Assembly (NCBI RefSeq): GCF_004681185.1
Contig: NZ_SRIF01000001.1
Location: 1,364,001-1,428,000, forward strand
Direction of reading: 5' to 3'
Source: Haloarcula amylovorans
GTDB lineage: Archaea > Halobacteriota > Halobacteria > Halobacteriales > Haloarculaceae
DNA: 64,000 nucleotides
Position numbers and translations under genes: made by a program. This document shows positions 27,687-35,786 of the stretch, piece by piece. The first letter of the stretch is position 1; each line of letters begins with the position of its first letter. The notes below the pieces were generated by a model. The model was not told the DNA's origin, searched no databases, and saw only the letters and a list, made by a program, of their open reading frames with translations.

Positions 27687-28522
27687 ACGACCAACCCCCG
27701 CTCCAGCGCGACGAACAGCGCACCCGCCACGAGGTCTGCCGTCGTCCCGGGGTTGACATCCCGAGAAACCAGTTCGTCGGCCAGTTCCGTGGCGTCTTCC
27801 TCGCCGTCCAAAACTGCCTGCGCCCGTCGCCGAACCTCTTCGGCGGTCTCGCGGTCGTTGCGTGTCACGACGAACGTATCGACTTCTTCGGCGAGCAGTT
27901 CGATAAAGACGCGCGAGGCGCGGTCGGGGACCGGCCCGTCGTCGTTCAGTATCCGCTCTCCGGCGTCGAACACCCGGTCGAACTCACCGACCCACTCCGC
28001 GGCGAGACCGTCCACGTCGGCGCTCTGTGCCATCACGTCGAACAGCGTCAATTCCTGTTCTTCGAGCGCAGGAATCGCGTCGCTGCCGCGGCGCACGTCC
28101 AGCGGTTCCAACCCCTCGGGCGGGTCCTCGACGGCCACGTCGACGTGTTCGAACGCCCGATAGAAGTCCGCGGCGTCGGCGACGGTCGTCGCCCTGACGA
28201 CATCGTCGGCTCTCTGCGGGGAGAGGTCGCCCTCGCTCGCGGCCGCGACCAGCGGTGAGAGCACCAGCAACGCGCCGAACTGCGTGTTCCCCGCCGACTG
28301 CTCGGCCATCCCGGCGACGGCGCGTTCGAAGGCGTGGCCGACCCGCTCACCTTCGGCGGCGAGTTCGAAGCCCGGCCGCGCGCCGACGGCCCCGGCCAAG
28401 AAGTGCTCGAACCGAAGGTCCTCGAAGTCACGTTCGCGGTCGACGTTCCCGGGTTTTGGCGTCCCAGCCACCTCCAACAACAGCGCCAGTTCGGCGTTCT
28501 GTGTGGTCGAGCGAGGCGTCAT
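27683..28522 (-). CDS. CitG-like triphosphoribosyl-dephospho-CoA synthase family protein
   Basis: A 279-residue helical protein of the CitG/MdcB family. The bacterial enzyme makes the prosthetic group of citrate lyase from dephospho-CoA and ATP, but no citrate-lyase genes are here. Recognisable parts are LLLEVAGTPKPGNVDRERD near the N-terminus, NTQFGALLVLSPL in the middle and DVNPGTTADLVAGALF at the C-terminus. It overlaps the dus-like gene and the DUF447 gene by 4 bp each. The archaeal role is unknown; a 5-(triphosphoribosyl)-type step in cofactor synthesis is a reasonable inference. Confidence 0.85.
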   Translation of the reverse strand: MTPRSTTQNAELALLLEVAGTPKPGNVDRERDFEDLRFEHFLAGAVGARPGFELAAEGERVGHAFERAVAGMAEQSAGNTQFGALLVLSPLVAAASEGDLSPQRADDVVRATTVADAADFYRAFEHVDVAVEDPPEGLEPLDVRRGSDAIPALEEQELTLFDVMAQSADVDGLAAEWVGEFDRVFDAGERILNDDGPVPDRASRVFIELLAEEVDTFVVTRNDRETAEEVRRRAQAVLDGEEDATELADELVSRDVNPGTTADLVAGALFVALERGLVV

Positions 28523-29265
28523 CGGATCGCCTCCCGCGCAAACCAGTCGTCCGCGGTCTCCCGGACCGCTCGCAGGACCGCGGGGTCGTCGCTCGCTCGC
28601 CCGACGCTGACGGCGTCGGCCCCGTACTCGAAGTACTCGGTGGCCGTCGCCCTGTCGCGGACGCCGTTGTTGGCGATTACGAACAGGTCCGCCGCGTCGG
28701 CGATGTCGGCGACCACTACCTCCGAGTCCATCGCGTCGACGTGAATCGCGTCGCCGCCTGCAGTTTCGACCGTCCGGGCGATTGCTGTGAGGTCGACGGC
28801 GTCGACCTCAGTCCGGACCTTCACGGAGACGGTCGCGCCCTCGTCCGCCGCGGTTTTGACCTGTTCGGCCAGTCGTTCGGGGTCTCGAAGGAGGGACTGG
28901 CCGGCACCGGTGGCACACATCTCCGTCTGTCGACAGTGCGCGTTGAGTTCGAGAAGCGCATCGTGTCGGGAGCAGACACGAGCGGCGCGTTCGATTGGAG
29001 CAAGCGAGACGCTCCGGACGTTGAAGGCCGGTCGAAGCGGGGCGTCGGCGAGCGCCGCGAGTTGCTCGTCGACGAACGCTACGGGGTCGTCGGGCAGGAA
29101 CTCCTCCCGGTCCCGGTCGACCATTCGACGTGCGGCCTCGCGCGTGGGTCCGTCGAGTGCAACGCCACCGAGAAAGGCACAGCCGACGTGTTTTTCGACC
29201 GAGCGCGCCCACGCGGCGTCGGACTGGCCGCTGAGACTCGCCAACGCGACTCTTGGCCGAAACAT
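28519..29265 (-). CDS. Dihydrouridine-synthase-related TIM-barrel flavoenzyme
   Basis: A 248-residue TIM barrel related to tRNA-dihydrouridine synthase/dihydroorotate dehydrogenase. The segment LELNAHCRQTEMCATGAG matches the substrate/Cys loop of this archaeal group, VSVKVRTEVDAVDL resembles the DUS core strand, and FVIANNGVRD with GADAVSVGRA forms the FMN phosphate site. Shorter than typical Dus (about 320 residues) because the C-terminal tRNA-binding domain is missing, so tRNA may not be the substrate. Overlaps cofD by one base and citG by 4 bp. Confidence 0.75.
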   Translation of the reverse strand: MFRPRVALASLSGQSDAAWARSVEKHVGCAFLGGVALDGPTREAARRMVDRDREEFLPDDPVAFVDEQLAALADAPLRPAFNVRSVSLAPIERAARVCSRHDALLELNAHCRQTEMCATGAGQSLLRDPERLAEQVKTAADEGATVSVKVRTEVDAVDLTAIARTVETAGGDAIHVDAMDSEVVVADIADAADLFVIANNGVRDRATATEYFEYGADAVSVGRASDDPAVLRAVRETADDWFAREAIR

Positions 29266-30257
29266 CAGGCCACCTCCGCGAGAGCGTTGGCGACGGCGCG
29301 GGCGACTCGCGCCGAGTCGGCCCCATCGGATAGCGTCGTGTCCGTGCGGACGACCGGGCGGGAGAGCGGCGTCTCGTCGTCGTCGTCGAGGACGAACGCG
29401 TCCGCGAACGGGTAGCTCTCGGCGACACCAGCGGTACTCGGGTCGCGACCCACACCGGCCATGAGGTCGGCGGCGGGGCCGGAGAACACCTCGTCTTCGA
29501 CGAACGGCGAGACGGCGACGACAGGAATTTCGTCGAGCGCGTTTCGAACGCCGTCGAGGGCGAGCATCGGCCCGAGCGACGTAATCGGGTTCGAGGGGCC
29601 GATAACGACCGGGTCAGAGAGCGCCGACCGAACTTCGTCGGTGGCCGTCGCCGTCTCGCCGCCTCGGAATTCCACGTCTTCGACGGGCGGGTCGCCGTTC
29701 CGACCGACCCACCACTCCTGGAAGTGCATCGGGCCGTTCGGGGTGTGGACGACGGTCGCGACCGGATCGTCGCTCATCGGCAAGAGCGTCCGGTCTAACC
29801 CGAACGCGTCGGCGAGGGTGCGCGTCACCTCGGTTAGCGAGCGCCCCTCGTCCAGTAGCGAGGTGCGCGTGAGGTGGACCGCGCGGTCCCGGTCGCCGAT
29901 GTGCATGAACTCGGCGACGCCGGAGAACCGCCGCCAGCGAGCGATATCGCGGCCGGCGGTCTGGCGGTCCTCGGCGAGATAGCGCAGCCCGGTGTCGAGG
30001 TCCGCGGCGTCGGCGAGCCGGTGGAGTTCGTCGTGTGTTTCTGCGGTGTCGTCGGCAAGACCCCACCACGTCTCCCGATCCAGTTCACCGCCGTCGAGAA
30101 AGAGCATCGTATCGAGGTCCGGACAGACGAGGTGGCCGGCGAGTTCGACGTCGTCACCGGTGTTGGCGACGGCTGTCGAGTCCTCGGGAGCGAACACGTC
30201 GTCGGCACCGGCGAGCAGTTTCGGCGTTCCGGTGCCACCGGCGAGGAACGTCACCAT
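29265..30257 (-). CDS. cofD: 2-phospho-L-lactate transferase (coenzyme F420 synthesis)
   Basis: Transfers the phospholactyl (or phosphoenolpyruvyl) group from its guanosine-diphosphate-activated form to 7,8-didemethyl-8-hydroxy-5-deazariboflavin, forming F420-0. 330 residues. The N-terminus [17 protein letters not shown] and the motifs [20 protein letters not shown] and [15 protein letters not shown] are diagnostic. First gene of a four-gene overlapping operon. A TATA-like TTTTACC on the minus strand at 30280-30286 sits about 26 bp upstream of the ATG, so it is leaderless. Confidence 0.94.
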   Translation of the reverse strand: MVTFLAGGTGTPKLLAGADDVFAPEDSTAVANTGDDVELAGHLVCPDLDTMLFLDGGELDRETWWGLADDTAETHDELHRLADAADLDTGLRYLAEDRQTAGRDIARWRRFSGVAEFMHIGDRDRAVHLTRTSLLDEGRSLTEVTRTLADAFGLDRTLLPMSDDPVATVVHTPNGPMHFQEWWVGRNGDPPVEDVEFRGGETATATDEVRSALSDPVVIGPSNPITSLGPMLALDGVRNALDEIPVVAVSPFVEDEVFSGPAADLMAGVGRDPSTAGVAESYPFADAFVLDDDDETPLSRPVVRTDTTLSDGADSARVARAVANALAEVA

Positions 30258-30279
30258 ACGCCGACGTAGGGGGGACGGG

Positions 30280-30286
30280 CGGTAAA
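30280..30286 (-). promoter_or_regulatory. TATA box of the cofD operon
   Basis: Minus-strand CTTTTAC lies 23-29 nt upstream of the cofD ATG at 30257, with GC-rich flanks; this fits a leaderless transcript of the whole four-gene operon. Confidence 0.5.
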
Positions 30287-30425
30287 AGGGTGGCCCATGT
30301 CGGCCAGCATGGATTCCGTGCGTCAGCCGCGGCTTCCGCCCGTCTCGGTGGTCTGAGAATCAGTGCTGAAAACTGCGCGGATACACTCAAGGTAGTCGGC
30401 GGTAAGCGGACACGTACTGAGAGTT

Positions 30426-30965
30426 ATGCGTCCCGTGAACGCACATCGATTCGCCCCCGCCGCCCCCGACGAGGAGTACGTCTTCGGTTCCTGTACGCCG
30501 GGGTGGCACAGCGCTGCGAGCCACAGCGCCGCCCTCGCCGACTGGATCTCGACGATGCGCGAGAACGACGTCGAGCGCGTCTGCTGTCTCCTCCCCGGCA
30601 GGCAACTCGACGAGAGCGGTGCGAACCTCGACCGCTACGGTGCGGCCTTCGGCGAGTCGAACGTCCTCCACGCCCCGGTCCCCGACCACCGACTCGTTCC
30701 CGAGTCGGTTCTCCACGGGGAGATACTGCCGTTTCTCGCCGCGGCGCGCAACGACGAGGCCCGCGTCGTCGTCCACTGTCTCGCCGGTATCGGCCGCACC
30801 GGGCAGGTACTGGCCGCGTGGCTGGTGTACAACCGAGATTACGGGCCAGACAGGGCTATCGAGACGGTCGAAGATATGGGGCGGGACGCCCGGGACGCCG
30901 TCGTAACCGGCAACGCCACGGAGGCGGAACTGTTCGACTTGCTCAGTTCCGTTGCACGTCGCTGA
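30426..30965 (+). CDS. Dual-specificity/tyrosine phosphatase-like protein
   Basis: A cysteine phosphatase of 179 residues. The P-loop is HCLAGIGRTG with nucleophile Cys118 and Arg124 (Cys-x5-Arg). The general acid is likely Asp87, in the PVPDHRLVP segment. The fold matches archaeal dual-specificity phosphatases that act on phospho-Tyr or small phosphorylated substrates. It is divergent from cofD with a 168-bp gap and is followed by the HD-domain gene on the same strand. The substrate is unknown. Confidence 0.85.
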   Translation: MRPVNAHRFAPAAPDEEYVFGSCTPGWHSAASHSAALADWISTMRENDVERVCCLLPGRQLDESGANLDRYGAAFGESNVLHAPVPDHRLVPESVLHGEILPFLAAARNDEARVVVHCLAGIGRTGQVLAAWLVYNRDYGPDRAIETVEDMGRDARDAVVTGNATEAELFDLLSSVARR

Positions 30966-31050
30966 CGCGGCAAACACTCGGCGCTGACTCGGCGAGCGCC
31001 TGTTCTCGCGTGCAGTACCGTTTTGCCGGAGGCCGGCTTATACGGCTGCA

Positions 31051-32274
31051 ATGACCACCATCAAGGACAGCGTCCACGACCATATCGCGGTCGAGGGCGT
31101 CGCCGAGGCGCTGCTGGAGACGCCGCCGGTCCAGCGACTCCGCCACGTCAAGCAACTCGGCACGGTGACGCTGGTCTACCCCTCTGCCAACCACACCCGT
31201 TTCGAACACTCCCTCGGCGTCTACTATCTGGCCGACCGGGCGCTCTCGCATCTCGGTATCGAGGGCCAGCAAGCCGAACGCGTCCGCGCCGCCACGCTCC
31301 TTCACGACGTCGGTCACTGTCCGTACAGTCACAACGTCGAGGAACTCGTCTACCGGAAGACCGGAAAGTACCACGACGACGTCCACGAGCTTCTCGACAC
31401 CGGCGACGTGGCTCGCGTCCTCACCGAGCACGGCCTGAACCCCGACCGCGTCGCCGACCTCGTCGCTGGCGACGGGGAGCTCGGACAGTTGGTCTCCGGC
31501 GAACTCGACGTCGACCGGATGGACTACCTCGTCCGGGACGCCCACCACACCGGGGTTCCATACGGCACCATCGACCACGAGCGGCTGGTCCGCGAGCTGA
31601 GCTTCGTCGACGGCGAACTCGTCTTAGACGAGGGGAACGTCCAGACGGCCGAATCGCTCCTGCTCGCCCGGGCGCTGATGAACCCCACCGTCTATCAGCA
31701 CCACGTCGCTCGCATCGCCAAGTCGATGCTCCGACGCGGGACCGAGCAGTTGCTGACCGCGACGAACGCGACGGCGTCTGACCTGCGCCGGTGGGACGAC
31801 GCCGACCTGCTCGTTCGCCTCCGTCGCTGTGACGAGACGACCGAGTACGCCCGCCGCCTGAGCGAGCGAGACCTCTACAAGCGAGCGGTCTGGACCGAAC
31901 GAACCGCCGTCCCCGACGAGTTGCTCGACGCTGACCACCGAGACGTGCGGGCGATGGAACACGCGATCGCGGACGAGGCCAACGTCGCCCACGATTCGGT
32001 CGTCCTCGACGTGCCGGCCGAACCGTCGATGACCGAATCCAGCAGTCGTGTCCTCGTCAACGGCGATATACGACGATTGAGCGACCAATCCACGCTCGTC
32101 AACGCCATCCGGGCCGCCCAGCACGACCAGTGGCGGCTGGGAGTCTACGCGCCCGAGGCCGACAGCGAACGCGTCGGCGACGTGGCGATTCGCGAGCTCG
32201 GACTGGACCTCGACGGGGCGCGTGTCCGCGACGTCCGTCCAGGCATTCACGCGACCCTCGATGAGTTTAACTGA
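31051..32274 (+). CDS. HD-domain phosphohydrolase
   Basis: A 407-residue HD-superfamily protein of the COG1078/dGTPase-like group. The metal motif is complete: RFEHSLG (His53), then LLHDVGHCPYSHN (His85-Asp86) and later GELDVDRMDYLVRDA with its Asp. Homologues hydrolyse dNTPs or nucleotide second messengers; which applies here cannot be told. The start follows a TATA-like CTTATACGG at about 31034. It is 85 bp downstream of the phosphatase gene and 21 bp upstream of the amidohydrolase, so the last two are probably one transcript. Confidence 0.88.
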   Translation: MTTIKDSVHDHIAVEGVAEALLETPPVQRLRHVKQLGTVTLVYPSANHTRFEHSLGVYYLADRALSHLGIEGQQAERVRAATLLHDVGHCPYSHNVEELVYRKTGKYHDDVHELLDTGDVARVLTEHGLNPDRVADLVAGDGELGQLVSGELDVDRMDYLVRDAHHTGVPYGTIDHERLVRELSFVDGELVLDEGNVQTAESLLLARALMNPTVYQHHVARIAKSMLRRGTEQLLTATNATASDLRRWDDADLLVRLRRCDETTEYARRLSERDLYKRAVWTERTAVPDELLDADHRDVRAMEHAIADEANVAHDSVVLDVPAEPSMTESSSRVLVNGDIRRLSDQSTLVNAIRAAQHDQWRLGVYAPEADSERVGDVAIRELGLDLDGARVRDVRPGIHATLDEFN

Positions 32275-32295
32275 CCGTCGCGTCGAGATTCGACC

Positions 32296-33333
32296 ATGAT
32301 TATCGAGGGGACCATCGTCAGGGGGCGAGAGTTCGACCCCGTCGAGGGACGGGTCGTCGTCGAGAACGGCGAGATCGCCACCGTCGAAGAAGCGAGTGTC
32401 GAGAGCGACGACATCGTCTGCCCGGCGTTCGTCAATGCCCACACCCACATCGGCGATTCGATCGCCAAAGAGGCCGGAGAGGGGCTCTCGCTCGAAGAAC
32501 TGGTCGCGCCGCCGGACGGTCTGAAACACCGTCTCCTCCGCGAGGCCGACCAGTCGGACCTCGTCGAGGCGATGGCGCACTCGCTCTCGTACATGGAGCA
32601 GTCGGGGACCGGGGCGTTTGTCGAGTTCCGCGAGGGCGGCGTCGACGGCATCCGCGCCGTCCGAGCCGCCCTCGCTGACTCGGACCTCGAAAGCGTGATC
32701 CTCGGCCGCGAGACGGTCGACGCGATGGAGATCGCCGACGGGTTCGGCGCGAGCGGTGCCAACGACGGCGAGTTCGGAAGCGAGCGCCGGGCAACTCGCA
32801 AGGCAGGCAAACTATTCGGCATCCACGCCGGCGAGGTCGATAGCTCCGACATCAACGCGGCGCTGGATCTGGACCCGGACTTTCTTGTCCACATGGTCCA
32901 CGCCGAGGACCTCCACATGGAACGGGTCGCCGACAGCGAGATACCCGTCGCCGTCTGTCCGCGGTCGAATCTCGTCACCGACGTCGGCCTGCCGCCCGTC
33001 GAGGAACTGTCGAAGCGAACCACCGTCGCGCTGGGGACTGACAACGTCTTCCTCAACAGTCCCTCGATGTTCCGGGAGATGGCGTTCACCGCGAAGTTGT
33101 TCGACGTCTCGGCGCGGGACGCCCTCCGGATGGCGACGGTCAACGGAGCCGAACTCGCCGGACTCGACTGTGGACTCATCGAGGAAGGACGGCCCGCCCG
33201 CTTGCTGGTCCTCGACGGCGGCTCCGACAACCTCGCCGGCGCGCAGAACGCGATTCGAGCGATCGTCCGTCGGGCGGGCACGTCAGACGTAAAGCGGGTC
33301 GTCTCGCCGGACCAAGACGACCCACGGCGGTAG
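32296..33333 (+). CDS. Amidohydrolase-family metal-dependent hydrolase
   Basis: A 345-residue TIM-barrel hydrolase of the amidohydrolase superfamily (chlorohydrolase/cytosine-deaminase-like branch). The metal ligands are all visible: His49 and His51 in NAHTHIGDS, His177 in FGIHAGE, His202 in MVHAED and Asp249 in LGTDNV. The C-terminal strand KDGRPARLLVLDG-type ending is present. Likely deaminates or hydrolyses a nucleobase-like or cyclic amidine substrate (family inference). It follows the HD hydrolase by 21 bp, which hints at nucleotide salvage. Confidence 0.85.
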   Translation: MIIEGTIVRGREFDPVEGRVVVENGEIATVEEASVESDDIVCPAFVNAHTHIGDSIAKEAGEGLSLEELVAPPDGLKHRLLREADQSDLVEAMAHSLSYMEQSGTGAFVEFREGGVDGIRAVRAALADSDLESVILGRETVDAMEIADGFGASGANDGEFGSERRATRKAGKLFGIHAGEVDSSDINAALDLDPDFLVHMVHAEDLHMERVADSEIPVAVCPRSNLVTDVGLPPVEELSKRTTVALGTDNVFLNSPSMFREMAFTAKLFDVSARDALRMATVNGAELAGLDCGLIEEGRPARLLVLDGGSDNLAGAQNAIRAIVRRAGTSDVKRVVSPDQDDPRR

Positions 33334-33393
33334 TCGGCTCGCTCCCGAGTTCGGAGAATATTTCAAACAGGCAATGAGAAGAGGAACAGTAGT

Positions 33394-33483
33394 ATGCCCT
33401 GGATACAGTTCTGGTTCGCTGCGGGTTGCATCGCTGCTCTCCACGACCTACTCAGATATGCCGTCGAAAACGATACTGCGTAG
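33394..33483 (+). CDS. Possible 29-residue hydrophobic small protein
   Basis: A short frame from ATG 33394 to TAG encodes MPWIQFWFAAGCIAALHDLL plus nine residues. It starts hydrophobic and ends charged, like a single-span membrane peptide. Support: a TATA-like GAATATTT at 33356-33363, about 30 bp upstream, and a GAGGAAC stretch ahead of the ATG. Against: very short, and no homology can be tested here. It occupies the otherwise empty 249-bp gap between the amidohydrolase and the SHOCT gene. Confidence 0.35.
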   Translation: MPWIQFWFAAGCIAALHDLLRYAVENDTA

Positions 33484-33582
33484 TTCACCGACAGAAATGG
33501 ACCCCCGGACGAGAGAACGGTCGAATCTCACGGTCCCGTATACGCAGTACGCTTTTACTCTCCACTGTGCAACGTTCGAGTG

Positions 33583-33972
33583 ATGTCCTCCACTGACCGC
33601 GCACTCGGCACGCTAGGTCGCTTGCTGCTCGGCGGCGTCGCCCTCTTCGTCGGTCTCACTGTCGCCACTGTCCTGTTGGCCGTGTTGCAGAACCTCATTG
33701 CGGCGCTTCTGGGCTTGCTCGTCACCGGTCTGCTCGTCGCTGGCGTCGGCTACGCGCTGTACTGGGCTGCTTCAGCGGTCCTCGGTAGTGACGGGGATGA
33801 GAACGAGGCTGCCGAGTTCTCGACGGCGACTTCTGCCGGAACCTCACAGGACGAGGTCGACCACGCCGCAGAGCGGTACACGAACGGCGAACTCACGGAA
33901 GCGGAGTTCGAGCGTGAACTTGAGGATGTGATGGCCGACGACAGCGACGACCTAGAGTCGGAACTGAACTGA
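33583..33972 (+). CDS. SHOCT-domain membrane protein
   Basis: A 129-residue protein. Residues ~10-65 form two membrane helices (LLLGGVALFVGLTVATVLLAVL and LLGLLVTGLLVAGVGYALYW, quoted in parts). The C-terminus carries a SHOCT-type helix pair, RYTNGELTEAEFERELEDVM, the short domain typical of many small haloarchaeal membrane proteins. The TATA box GCTTTTAC at 33551-33558 gives a leaderless start. The function is unknown. Confidence 0.75.
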   Translation: MSSTDRALGTLGRLLLGGVALFVGLTVATVLLAVLQNLIAALLGLLVTGLLVAGVGYALYWAASAVLGSDGDENEAAEFSTATSAGTSQDEVDHAAERYTNGELTEAEFERELEDVMADDSDDLESELN

Positions 33973-34034
33973 CAGATACTGCCGCATGTTATCACGCACC
34001 AAATAACTAAGCCCGTCGCCCACCAACTACCGGC

Positions 34035-34511
34035 ATGTACGACCGGATTCTAGTCCCGACAGACGGGTCGGCGGGAATGAGCGGTGTCGTGCGCCACGCC
34101 GTCGAACTGGCGGCGTTCCACGACGCCGAGATTCACGGTCTCTACGTCGTCGAGACCGGCCGATACAGCACGCTCCCGGTGAAGACGGGCTGGGAGAACG
34201 TCACCGAGATGCTGCGTGAGGAGGGAGAGACGGCCCTCGACGACCTCAGGGAGATGGCTGACGATGTGGTCGTCGAGACAGTCACGAAAGACGGCGTCCC
34301 GAGTACCGCGATCGTCGAGTACGCTCTCGACGCCGACTGCGACGCCATCGTGATGGGGACCCACGGCCGCGGCGGCATCGACCGACTCTTGCTCGGGAGC
34401 GTCGCCGAGCGGGTCGTCCGCGCGTCGCCGGTCCCGGTGACGACGGTTCCGGTGAGCGACCACGAGATGACGGTCCCGACAGACGAGACACAGGCCCGAG
34501 CGCCGAAGTAA
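34035..34511 (+). CDS. Universal stress protein UspA family
   Basis: A 158-residue single-domain Usp. It begins MYDRILVPTDGSAGMSG and has the ATP-binding motif GTHGRGGIDRLLLGSVAERVVR, i.e. Gly-x2-Gly-x9-Gly-Ser, indicating an ATP-binding Usp. It is cytoplasmic. A TATA-like AAATAACT at 34001-34008 predicts a leaderless transcript. It converges with birA, with 21 bp between stops. Confidence 0.92.
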   Translation: MYDRILVPTDGSAGMSGVVRHAVELAAFHDAEIHGLYVVETGRYSTLPVKTGWENVTEMLREEGETALDDLREMADDVVVETVTKDGVPSTAIVEYALDADCDAIVMGTHGRGGIDRLLLGSVAERVVRASPVPVTTVPVSDHEMTVPTDETQARAPK

Positions 34512-34532
34512 GTTCGACGGCACCACCGCCGC

Positions 34533-35474
34533 TCACAGCGGTCGCAGGTGGTCGCAGTCCCCCGCCGAGACTGTCACACGTTCGTCGCCGGTATCGACGA
34601 CGAGCCCCCCCGGGAACTCGATGTCGACGGCTTCGCCCTCCACGGTACCGCTGGGCGTCTCGACCCGGACTCGCTTACCGAGCGTCGTCGCGTACTCTCG
34701 CCACTCGGCTACGGCCGTTTCCGGGTCCTGTCGTAACTCCTCGAACAGTTCGAGCAGACGCTGCGTGAACACACGCCTGTCTACGGGTTCGCCGAGTTCC
34801 GCCGAGAGACTCGTCGGGTTCGCTCCCGCCGGAAGGTCATCGGAATCGACGTTCGCATTGATGCCGATCCCGACGATTATCCACGAAGTGCGGTCGGCTT
34901 CTCCCTCCATCTCGGTGAGGATACCGACGAGTTTCCGTTCGGTTCCGTCGCTCTCGACGAGGACGTCGTTGGGCCACTTGATGCCCGCGTCGACGCCCAT
35001 CTCGCGGGCCGCCCGCGTCGCGGCGACGGCGGCCGCGAGCGTGAACGCCGGGGCCTGTGCCATCGGTACGTCCGGTCGAAAGAGGAGAGAGAGCCAGACG
35101 CCGCCGCTCGGCGAGGACCACTCCCGGTCGAGTCGCCCTCGGCCGCCGGTCTGTTCGTCGGCGAGGACGACCACGTTCTCGGCCCCCGATGCCGCGAGGT
35201 CGCGCGCCCGTGCGTTCGTACTCGGAATGCTGTCGTGATACTCCACCTCGAAGGGCGCGTCGAGTTCGTACTCGACGGCCTCGCCACCGAACTCCGGCAC
35301 CGCGGCCAACGAGTAGCCCACGTCGTCGCTCTCGATGTCGAATCCCGCCTCGCGGAGCGCCTCGACGTGTTTCCAGACGGCCGACCGGGAGATGTCGAGT
35401 TCCTCGGCGAGTTCCGGTCCCGAAACCGGCCCGTCCGAGAGCGCGTCGAGCACTTGGTGTCGCGTTTCGTTCAT
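34533..35474 (-). CDS. birA: Biotin--protein ligase with N-terminal repressor-type HTH
   Basis: Attaches biotin to the BCCP lysine of the carboxylase and may repress transcription. 313 residues from the ATG at 35474. An N-terminal winged HTH (1-60, with SGPELAEELDISRSAVWKHV) precedes the ligase domain: biotin-site GGRGRLDREWSSPSGG, then KWPNDV, and a C-terminal SH3-like domain. The biotin carboxylase lies next upstream on the same strand, separated by a 307-bp region with a hairpin array. A TATA-like TTTGTATCC lies about 25 bp upstream of the start. DNA binding near its own promoter is possible, not shown. Confidence 0.92.
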   Translation of the reverse strand: MNETRHQVLDALSDGPVSGPELAEELDISRSAVWKHVEALREAGFDIESDDVGYSLAAVPEFGGEAVEYELDAPFEVEYHDSIPSTNARARDLAASGAENVVVLADEQTGGRGRLDREWSSPSGGVWLSLLFRPDVPMAQAPAFTLAAAVAATRAAREMGVDAGIKWPNDVLVESDGTERKLVGILTEMEGEADRTSWIIVGIGINANVDSDDLPAGANPTSLSAELGEPVDRRVFTQRLLELFEELRQDPETAVAEWREYATTLGKRVRVETPSGTVEGEAVDIEFPGGLVVDTGDERVTVSAGDCDHLRPL

Positions 35475-35607
35475 ACCCGGCGTAGCACGGCGAGGATACA
35501 AAGCAGTTGGCAGCGCGCGGCGGAGCAAAACGATGCAGTGCAAAGTGGAGCGGTGCAGCGAGCAGGAGCATACCGCGAGCACCGATGGCGCTCGGAGCAG
35601 TTTTTAT

Positions 35608-35786
35608 ACTAAATTTTTGCAAGCCGAGCGGGACCGAAGGTCCCGCTGGCCGTGCGAACGGGCGTTGCGCGGCGCTACGCGCCGCGAAGCCGAGGCGGTG
35701 AAACCGCCTCGCAGTGCCCGTGAGCAGGCGGGGGTGCCCGCAGGCCGCTTCGCGGCCGAGGACACCCCCCGCAGTAAAAATTTAGT
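35608..35786. repeat. Hairpin array bounded by an 11-bp inverted repeat
   Basis: The outer arms ACTAAATTTTT (35608-35618) and AAAAATTTAGT (35776-35786) are perfect inverted repeats. Between them lie four perfect or near-perfect hairpins with 3-nt loops: AGCGGGACC/GGTCCCGCT (35627-35647), CGCGGCGC/GCGCCGCG (35668-35686), CGAGGCGGT/ACCGCCTCG (35691-35711) and a nested one with GCGGGGGTG near 35728 pairing CACCCCCCGC to 35772 around GGCCGC/GCGGCC. A further stem ACGGGC/GCCCGT encloses the second and third. The right arm overlaps the accC stop codon (35782-35784). It may act as 3' end structure, ncRNA or mobile palindrome. Confidence 0.75.
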
